From: Phycisphaerae bacterium
Lineage (GTDB): Bacteria; Planctomycetota; Phycisphaerae; Sedimentisphaerales; SG8-4
Assembly (NCBI GenBank): GCA_030613765.1
Contig: JAUWLI010000080.1
Coordinates: 1-10,171, forward strand
DNA: 10,171 nucleotides
Reading direction: 5' to 3'
A model generated the notes under the pieces. It had not been told where the DNA came from and did no database searches. It was given only the letters and a program-made list of their open reading frames with translations. Every line of letters starts with the position of its first letter. The first letter of the stretch is position 1. Of this stretch, positions 6,137 through 10,171 are shown one piece after another. A program made the translations under genes and the position numbers.

Positions 6137-7006
6137 TCAATCGAGCATTAAAAGGGTATACCTTTGGCCAGTATCAGGTTCAGCATCAAAACCTTGCGCT
6201 GCACCAATTTCCCCACACTTTACAAGTAACTTATGTCTTTCATTACGATCTTCAGATAACTCTACTATTAACCGTCCGGAATTCTGCTCTTCATCTAAAT
6301 CTCCGTCAATATCAAAAACCCATACATTCTTAGCACCAAGCTGATATAAAGATTTCACCAAGGCAATTGATGCCTCTCTTTCTTGTGCCTCTCCTAAAGA
6401 CCGTTCCGGAACGTTGGACTCCGTTAGCCAGGAAAGAGCTTCTTGAATATCCTTTGATGCAAGCAGTTCTGACACAAAACCCTCTTCGTCAATGTGGAAT
6501 TTATCATTCTCACTAGCTTCAACTGTATCGATCAACTGATCGTTTCTTTTTGTCTTTTTAGGCTTGTCACATTCCTTTGCATATCGAGGCAGATTCGGAT
6601 TTGTCTTACAAGCTTCAATATAACTTTTCTTCGAAACCTCTTTGTTTTCAATCCAAAAAGTATCTCCCATTATGGATCCATCATCTATACTATAAGTTCG
6701 ATGTCTTCCTGTCATTTTACCATTTACCCATGATATCTCAGCCCAGATCCCTTGGTCTGAGAACCAGACTTTTTGGATTCCGGTTCCATTCCTAATCTCG
6801 TAGGAAAAAAGTAGATTTCCATCTTTGTCCCACTGCCTACCAACACCTTCAGGTGCACCATAATTAAAATAAATTTCGGAAGATAGAATACCATTTTCAT
6901 GCCATTCACGGTGGTATCCATGAGGCACACCTTGTTTATAGCTTCTCTCTGCTTCTAGCTTGCCATTAGGATAACAAATCTTTTTCTTCTCAATTTCATC
7001 TTTCAT
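6137..7006 (-). CDS. MORN/YwqK-like repeat protein with an uncharacterised C-terminal domain
   Basis: The 289-residue protein has two parts. Residues 10-125 hold degenerate MORN-type units (toxin-antitoxin YwqK-family style), such as YPNGKLEAERSYKQGVPHG, WHENGILSSEIYFNYGAPEG, WDKDGNLLFSYEIRNGTG and VNGKMTGRHRTY. A polar linker (about 135-175) follows. The C-terminal domain (about 178-289) includes LVKSLYQLGAKNVWVFDID, GRLIVELSED and ends GFDAEPDTGQRYTLLMLD. I do not know a function for it. MORN repeats usually mediate binding, and the family label 'antitoxin' is not evidence of such a role here. I chose ATG 7006 because GGGA lies about 7 nt upstream; a TTG at 7075 would add 23 unlikely residues. 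No signal peptide is seen, so it is probably cytoplasmic. The gene looks more AT-rich than its neighbours, and it has its own promoter and terminator, so acquisition by transfer is possible. Confidence 0.8.
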   Translation of the reverse strand: MKDEIEKKKICYPNGKLEAERSYKQGVPHGYHREWHENGILSSEIYFNYGAPEGVGRQWDKDGNLLFSYEIRNGTGIQKVWFSDQGIWAEISWVNGKMTGRHRTYSIDDGSIMGDTFWIENKEVSKKSYIEACKTNPNLPRYAKECDKPKKTKRNDQLIDTVEASENDKFHIDEEGFVSELLASKDIQEALSWLTESNVPERSLGEAQEREASIALVKSLYQLGAKNVWVFDIDGDLDEEQNSGRLIVELSEDRNERHKLLVKCGEIGAAQGFDAEPDTGQRYTLLMLD

Positions 7007-7103
7007 AATATTCCCATGTTGGCAAACAGCACACGCGGAATAATTCAATAAACCAAAACCTGCACTTCCCGTCAACTCGGGGAAATCGGCTCACTTTAGA
7101 GAG

Positions 7104-7131
7104 AGTATACGGGAGATATTTAGGATTTCAA
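7104..7131 (-). promoter_or_regulatory. sigma-70-like promoter of the MORN-like gene
   Basis: On the minus strand TTGAAA (7131-7126) and TATACT (7109-7104) are separated by 16 nt, a good match to consensus. Transcription would start near 7097, leaving a leader of about 90 nt before ATG 7006. Confidence 0.55.
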
Positions 7132-7177
7132 TAGTAAAAGGGCGGCTAAAAAAAGCACTTTTTTTGTCATTTTTTCG

Positions 7178-7206
7178 TTGCCTTATGTTCGGAATACTGT
7201 TAAAAT
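7178..7206 (+). promoter_or_regulatory. sigma-70-like promoter firing into a hairpin-rich non-coding region
   Basis: TTGCCT (7178-7183) and TAAAAT (7201-7206) are separated by exactly 17 nt. Transcription would begin near 7213, two bases before a perfect stem-loop. No credible plus-strand gene lies downstream before 8027, which points to a non-coding transcript. It diverges from the promoter at 7104-7131. Confidence 0.45.
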
Positions 7207-7212
7207 ACCTGT

Positions 7213-7320
7213 ATGTTTGCCACTAGGCAAACGTAAACCGCCAGTAGGCAACGGATTTAGCGGAGAACCGCAAGAGTCTTAGTATCAGCAGATACACGCA
7301 AAAAAGCATTATTTTGCATC
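7213..7320 (+). ncRNA. candidate structured small RNA or leader remnant
   Basis: Directly after the promoter at 7178-7206 come five stem-loops in a row: GTTTGCC/GGCAAAC with loop ACTA (7215-7232), GCC/GGC with loop AGTA (7240-7249), GCGG/CCGC with loop AGAA (7260-7271), GTATC/GATAC with loop AGCA (7282-7295), and GCAAAA/TTTTGC with an 8-nt loop (7298-7317). Four of the five have tetraloops. The first two share a 15-nt direct repeat (GCCACTAGGCAAACG at 7219, GCCAGTAGGCAACGG at 7240). I do not recognise a known riboswitch, 6S RNA or other RNA family, and the 3' end is undefined. A decayed dispersed repeat is an equally serious explanation. Confidence 0.3.
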
Positions 7321-7356
7321 ATAAAAGCCAGGTTTTGAACATTTTGGTGTATTAAT

Positions 7357-7397
7357 GACTAATAAAGCACCTTTTTGTGCATCTTTACGACTAATAA
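7357..7397. repeat. 9-bp direct repeat enclosing a small hairpin
   Basis: GACTAATAA occurs at 7357-7365 and 7389-7397. Between them, GCAC (7367-7370) pairs with GTGC (7377-7380). The unit recalls two other short elements at 7151-7170 and 7302-7319. Confidence 0.4.
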
Positions 7398-7420
7398 GAA
7401 CCGTTTTTAGCCGGCTTTTG

Positions 7421-7443
7421 AAAAAGGCCATTTCAATGGCCTT
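7421..7443 (-). terminator. Rho-independent terminator on the minus strand
   Basis: On the minus strand AAGGCCAT (7443-7436) pairs perfectly with ATGGCCTT (7431-7424) around TGAA and runs into TTTTT (7425-7421). It faces transcripts coming from the exported flavodoxin gene, but lies about 585 bp beyond that gene's stop. It may end a long 3' untranslated region or belong to a lost gene. Confidence 0.6.
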
Positions 7444-7452
7444 GTGGGCGAA

Positions 7453-7497
7453 GGCAACCCTCTGCGTCAAAAGCTCGCTTTTAGAGCAGAGTTTGCC
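7453..7497. repeat. 45-nt long imperfect palindrome
   Basis: Nested pairs are GGCAA/TTGCC (7453-7457 with 7493-7497), CTCTGC/GCAGAG (7460-7465 with 7486-7491) and AAAAGC/GCTTTT (7469-7474 with 7477-7482), with a symmetrical 3+3 internal loop and a 2-nt apex. It was compared with integron attC sites and does not fit the RYYYAAC/GTTRRRY ends. Confidence 0.6.
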
Positions 7498-7528
7498 GAG
7501 AACACCAAGCCGGCCAAAAACCTCTATG

Positions 7529-7655
7529 ATCTCTGTTAATCCTGTTATCCTGTCTAATATTTCTTCGTGTTCTTCGTGCCTTTATCTGTTGATCCTTGCC
7601 TACTTATCAAGTAGGTCCGTGAAAATCAGTGTTAATCCGTGGTTAATAAAGGATT
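7529..7655. repeat. composite of short tandem phrases
   Basis: Three types of short tandem phrase follow each other: CTGTTAATC / CTGTTATC / CTGTCTAAT at 7533-7560, TTCTTCGTG twice at 7561-7578, and GTGAAAATCA / GTGTTAATCC / GTGGTTAATA at 7619-7648. A perfect hairpin, CCTACTT/AAGTAGG around ATC (7599-7615), sits between them. From memory, phrases like these recur in intergenic DNA of planctomycetes and several other phyla. I see no gene in them. Confidence 0.55.
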
Positions 7656-7732
7656 TACGTCTCTTTACGGCATTCTACAACTGTAGAGATAAAATTACAG
7701 ATGTCATGAGCGCACTACAAATCAAACTTTTT

Positions 7733-8003
7733 ATGCAAAACAAAGCCAATTTCCGAAAAGTCAAGTTGAACGTAAATAAAGTATTAACAAGGGGATATGA
7801 ACAAATGGACACTTGGTCAATTGGGAAAACAAAGCCAATTAAAGCCAATTCAAAGCCAATTCAAAGCCAATCAAACCCAATTAAAGCCAATAAAATGCCA
7901 AAACAAACCCAATTCAAACCCAACTTGTCGCGGCGTAGCCTCTGGCGAAGCCGGAAACAAACCCAATTTCAGCCAATTTCAGAGGCAAAAATAGAGTCAA
8001 CTT
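7733..8003 (+). repeat. dispersed repeat with an open frame reading MQNKANFRK..., containing a phased tandem array
   Basis: The segment can be read as MQNKANFRKVKLNVNK (from 7733), then TRGYEQMDTWSIGK, then a Lys/Pro/Asn/Gln-rich tail. I recall many near-copies of such phrases in Phycisphaerae genomes, usually annotated as short hypothetical proteins. At 7831-7923 it contains nine approximate copies of AAAGCCAATTC with steps of 10 or 11 bp. A second frame is also open through it, which is what a stop-poor repeat gives. I therefore call it repeat DNA rather than a gene. It ends beside the 3' end of the minus-strand flavodoxin gene. Confidence 0.55.
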
Positions 8004-8026
8004 CTACAACCTTGCCCCATCAATCC

Positions 8027-9538
8027 TTACAGCTTCACGGCAAGCTGTGCCACCCGTTCACCGAGTCGGCTGGCACTGTCGAGTTCCTTGGGCCCGATCC
8101 CTGGATCGATTGGCCCGGTCATTGCCCCGGCGCCAGCCTCGGCCCAAATGTCCTCCCCCTCCTGGTCTTGATAAAGGGGGCCTGCAACGACCATCCGATT
8201 GTTTATCATAAACAGAAGAAGCGAGATGACCGTATGTTCCTTGCCTCCCATCTGACCACCTCCTGTGGCAAACGCCCCCCCTACCTTGTCCGTAAAATCC
8301 ACCTTCATTTTCCACGACCAATCATCGATCACGATTTTCATTCTGCCGGGTATGTTGGCGTAATAGGCGGGACATCCCAGAACAATCGCCTCTGCTGTCG
8401 TGAGGTCTTCTTTTGTCACTTCACTGACCCTCTTGACCGCCGCAGCCGCACCGGCCACTCGCTTGACGCCTTCGGCCACGGCCTGCGCCATTCGTTCGGT
8501 GTTCCCCGTCAGGGAATCGTAAGCAATCAGAACATCGACGGTTTTCTTTTTAATAAGCGGCAAATCTTCGAACGAAACGCTTTGTCCTTTGGCTTTGCGG
8601 TATTTGGTCAGCACCAGGTCATCATCCTGAATGATGCCCACACCCGGCGCGTACGTTTTATAGCACAAGTCGTCCGGATCTATTCCGGACGTCTCTTCCA
8701 CTTTTATGCAGTTTCCAAATATCCCCGCCGGCGTCTTCATCGTCACGTCATCGCTCAGTATCTCAGCCCTGTCCATTGCGTTCGGGGCGATCTCCTGGTA
8801 ATGTCTGGCCCCCAGCAGGATCGTACCGGGCATTATGATACCCGCTCTCGAATCCTTTTCATCAGCTCTCCACGCCCCCGAGTGGTTGACTATCTTGCCA
8901 TCCTTGTAGTCGTCCACCTCCTCTCCGAAATAGAATACATCGCCGTGCTCTCTGCAAATGGCGAAAAAGTTCCTCGATATCTCCTTCAGTTTTCCGTCCA
9001 CTTCTTCCCGTTCTTCAACAACCCTCGTTATTACATCGCCGATCTTCTTTGTTTCATCCAGAACGGTAATAACTACTTTTTCCTCGCTGCTTTCCAGCGT
9101 CAGTTGATGACCGGGCTCGAGAATAAAGAACCGATTCCTGCCGACCGAAGAGAACGTGCAGTTCTCCTGGCCGAATGTATCGGTCCACTTTTTTTCCTGC
9201 TCGCCGCCTGGAGCTGCTTCTTCACCTGCCTTCTCCTTTATCTCCTTGACTTTCCCTTCAGCCGAGATTTCAACTTCGTACTCTTTTACCCCGGAACGTA
9301 CATCCACGTCATACTGGCCCGGGTCCTCACCTTCAACCTCCTTTTCAATTTTTATAATCCGGCCCTTTGGAAAGGCCTTGTCAATAGCTTTTCTTATGAC
9401 GGCCGGCAGCTCCGACTGCAAAACAGTAACTTTCCTCTCTTGCGCTGCAGCCTCAGAGGCACAACCTATGGCCACCAGCAACGCCGACCACACGACTGCA
9501 ACGAAAATTACGCCAAACCAACCTTGATTAAGTTTCAT
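8027..9538 (-). CDS. exported PepSY-like / beta-rich / flavodoxin-like (WrbA-type) fusion protein
   Basis: The 503-residue protein starts with a signal peptide, and C26 follows AIG, so a lipoprotein is likely. Residues 36-103 resemble a PepSY-like domain (LPAVIRKAIDKAFPKGRI, then YDVDVRSGVKEYEVEISAEG). Residues 115-315 are a beta-rich domain known to me only as a recurring unnamed one (GRNRFFILEPGHQLTLE, RVVEERE, TMKTPAGIFGNCIKVEETS, YAPGVGIIQD). Residues 333-503 are flavodoxin-like: the FMN phosphate loop DSLTGNTERMA (341-351), GCPAYYANIPGRM (388-400) and FATGGGQMGGKEH (423-435), close to the WrbA/NAD(P)H:quinone oxidoreductase pattern. Flavin binding and redox activity follow from the family; the substrate is unknown. 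AAAGGAGGT lies 5 nt before the ATG, by far the best ribosome binding site in the window. The gene has its own strong promoter in the gap after the LamG-like gene. Confidence 0.88.
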   Translation of the reverse strand: MKLNQGWFGVIFVAVVWSALLVAIGCASEAAAQERKVTVLQSELPAVIRKAIDKAFPKGRIIKIEKEVEGEDPGQYDVDVRSGVKEYEVEISAEGKVKEIKEKAGEEAAPGGEQEKKWTDTFGQENCTFSSVGRNRFFILEPGHQLTLESSEEKVVITVLDETKKIGDVITRVVEEREEVDGKLKEISRNFFAICREHGDVFYFGEEVDDYKDGKIVNHSGAWRADEKDSRAGIIMPGTILLGARHYQEIAPNAMDRAEILSDDVTMKTPAGIFGNCIKVEETSGIDPDDLCYKTYAPGVGIIQDDDLVLTKYRKAKGQSVSFEDLPLIKKKTVDVLIAYDSLTGNTERMAQAVAEGVKRVAGAAAAVKRVSEVTKEDLTTAEAIVLGCPAYYANIPGRMKIVIDDWSWKMKVDFTDKVGGAFATGGGQMGGKEHTVISLLLFMINNRMVVAGPLYQDQEGEDIWAEAGAGAMTGPIDPGIGPKELDSASRLGERVAQLAVKL

Positions 9539-9543
9539 GATAG

Positions 9544-9552
9544 ACCTCCTTT
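9544..9552 (-). promoter_or_regulatory. strong Shine-Dalgarno of the flavodoxin fusion gene
   Basis: AAAGGAGGT on the minus strand, 5 nt before ATG 9538. Other genes in this window have weak or no such site, so this one suggests high translation and fixes the start. Confidence 0.85.
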
Positions 9553-9578
9553 ACCAATTGGGGATTCCCCATTTACCA
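9551..9578. promoter_or_regulatory. palindrome with flanking direct repeats in the leader (operator-like)
   Basis: On the minus strand TGGGG-AAT-CCCCA (9571-9559) is flanked on both sides by TGGTAA (9578-9573 and 9556-9551), the second copy running into the Shine-Dalgarno. It lies between the promoter at 9620-9647 and the start codon, so it could be an operator or a leader hairpin affecting ribosome access. The stem is only 5 bp, so chance cannot be excluded. Confidence 0.35.
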
Positions 9579-9619
9579 TAAATATGAATCGACTCTTCCA
9601 TATACAATATCTCACAACC

Positions 9620-9647
9620 ATTATAACAATGGCCTGCCAAAGTTCAA
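9620..9647 (-). promoter_or_regulatory. near-consensus sigma-70 promoter of the flavodoxin fusion gene
   Basis: On the minus strand TTGAAC (9647-9642) and a perfect TATAAT (9625-9620) are separated by 16 nt. Transcription would start near 9613, giving a leader of about 75 nt. The -35 overlaps the stop codon of the LamG-like gene, so the two genes are tightly packed but the second can be transcribed alone. Confidence 0.6.
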
Positions 9648-10171
9648 TTGAGATTATCTTCTGGGGATAACATGTAGGTTTTTTTCAACGAAGACAGTGT
9701 CTTCTCAAATTCCTGGTTGCTCAGAGGACGATCCCACATGAGTAAGCGGGCCAGCTCACCGTCGAAGGACTCATGGCCTGGATGGTTCGTTGCATCTCGT
9801 TCCTGTCCAATCGCCATTTTGGACGAGTTCGCCTTTGGATTGACGGGGAAAGGTTTGGACGCCACTGGTTTGGTCCCATTGATAAAAAGTTCGATGGTGA
9901 CTTTCCCGGTGCCGGCGCCCATACGACCGGCAATTACATAGTAGCGATTCTTTTCCAGCCTGGGACCAATAACTTGAGGATTGTTATCATCCCACCGGCC
10001 AAAGGTGATGCCATTTCGTGAACCCATCCAAATAGTGTTATCGTCCTTTAGACCCGCCCAAAATCCTTCATATTTCCCACCGTTTCTTAAGTTCCCGAAA
10101 AAAGTATTCACGTCTTTGAGCCCCGATACTTGTGAGTAAACCGACATCACGGCAAACCACGTGTAGCCACT
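9644..10171 (-). CDS. LamG-like (concanavalin A-like jelly-roll) protein, N-terminus cut by window edge
   Basis: The frame stays open to the right edge, giving 175 visible residues, and begins SGYTWFAVMSVYSQVSG, a beta-strand pattern inside the fold. The in-frame GTG at 10150 is therefore not the real start. Visible signatures of a LamG/laminin-G-like jelly roll are RYYVIAGRMGAGTGKVTIELF then INGTKPVAS, the phrase MAIGQERDATNHPGHESFDGELARLLMWDRPLS and the closing NQEFEKTLSSLKKTYML. Such domains usually bind carbohydrate or proteins and sit at the C-terminus of larger exported planctomycete proteins. No catalytic part is visible, so the full protein's function is unknown. It reads towards the flavodoxin fusion gene on the same strand, 105 bp away. 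Confidence 0.75.
   Translation of the reverse strand, partial: SGYTWFAVMSVYSQVSGLKDVNTFFGNLRNGGKYEGFWAGLKDDNTIWMGSRNGITFGRWDDNNPQVIGPRLEKNRYYVIAGRMGAGTGKVTIELFINGTKPVASKPFPVNPKANSSKMAIGQERDATNHPGHESFDGELARLLMWDRPLSNQEFEKTLSSLKKTYMLSPEDNLN

Larger units (their letters stand above)
7007..8026. other. 1-kb non-coding region between two minus-strand genes
   Basis: No convincing gene lies here on either strand. An open frame from 7355 runs to 9670 on the plus strand, but it is antisense to a well supported gene and reads repeats before that. The region contains two divergent promoters, the candidate RNA, a minus-strand terminator, the 45-nt palindrome and the repeat blocks listed separately. The short hairpin TCTACA/TGTAGA at 7674-7687 and the GGCGTAGCC and GGCGAAGCC mini-hairpins at about 7931-7952 are further palindromes. 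Confidence 0.55.

Noticed and set aside
7015..7075. Upstream TTG start for the MORN-like gene
   Set aside because: It would add 23 residues unlike the family, begin with TTG, and lose the GGGA ribosome site that fits ATG 7006.
7213..7300. Hairpin run considered as a cyclic-di-GMP or cobalamin riboswitch
   Set aside because: GGCAAAC and GCCACT fragments recall those families, but the conserved cores and helix order do not fit, and no downstream gene follows on that strand.
7453..7497. 45-nt palindrome considered as an integron attC site
   Set aside because: The outer ends do not match RYYYAAC/GTTRRRY and no integrase or cassette array is present.
7831..7923. Tandem array considered as a CRISPR
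   Set aside because: Units are 10-11 bp with no unique spacers of constant length, and no cas gene is present.
7355..9670. 771-codon open frame on the plus strand
   Set aside because: Its second part is antisense to the minus-strand fusion gene, which has a signal peptide, recognisable domains, a consensus promoter and a strong ribosome site. Its first part reads through repeats. No domain is visible in it.
10148..10150. GTG (and the following ATG) as the start of the LamG-like gene
   Set aside because: The frame stays open to the window edge and the upstream residues SGYTWFAV continue a beta-strand of the fold, so the gene is simply cut.

Overview
The window looks like chromosomal DNA of an anaerobic or facultatively anaerobic bacterium, most likely a Planctomycetota (Phycisphaerae/Sedimentisphaerales-like) lineage. 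The grounds are: an ECF sigma factor followed by an unusual anti-sigma-like protein and an exported charged protein; Shine-Dalgarno sequences that are mostly weak or absent; exported and lipid-anchored proteins with PepSY, LamG-like and DUF4380-like domains; and intergenic DNA full of short dispersed repeats of a kind I associate with these genomes. No rRNA or tRNA marker is present, so the taxonomy is inference.

Layout. (1) 1-1500, minus: the N-terminal 500 residues of a RACo-type corrinoid-activating iron-sulfur ASKHA protein, cut by the left edge. (2) 1501-1887: intergenic, with short direct repeats. (3) 1888-2202, plus: a small Cys-rich protein with an acidic tail. (4) 2314-4201, plus: a tight three-gene unit of ECF sigma factor, membrane anti-sigma-like protein and exported coiled-coil-like protein, closed by a clear terminator at 4245-4277. 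(5) 4378-5778, plus: a DUF4380-like lipoprotein with its own promoter, bracketed by two copies of a 22-bp repeat. (6) 5779-6136: a palindrome cluster, then a terminator serving the minus strand. (7) 6137-7006, minus: a MORN/YwqK-like repeat protein with its own promoter. (8) 7007-8026: about 1 kb without a convincing gene, holding divergent promoters, a run of stem-loops that could be a small structured RNA, a minus-strand terminator, and several families of short repeats including a 10.5-bp-phased array. (9) 8027-9538, minus: an exported PepSY / beta-rich / flavodoxin fusion with a near-consensus promoter, a palindrome in its leader and the best ribosome binding site in the window. (10) 9644-10171, minus: the C-terminal part of a LamG-like protein that runs off the right edge.

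How the parts fit. The only clear functional module is the sigma/anti-sigma/effector unit, probably an envelope-signal response. The other genes appear to be separate transcription units. The most unusual protein is the exported flavodoxin fusion. The most unusual non-coding stretch is the promoter-plus-hairpins segment at about 7178-7320. I saw no CRISPR array, transposase, phage gene, tRNA or rRNA.
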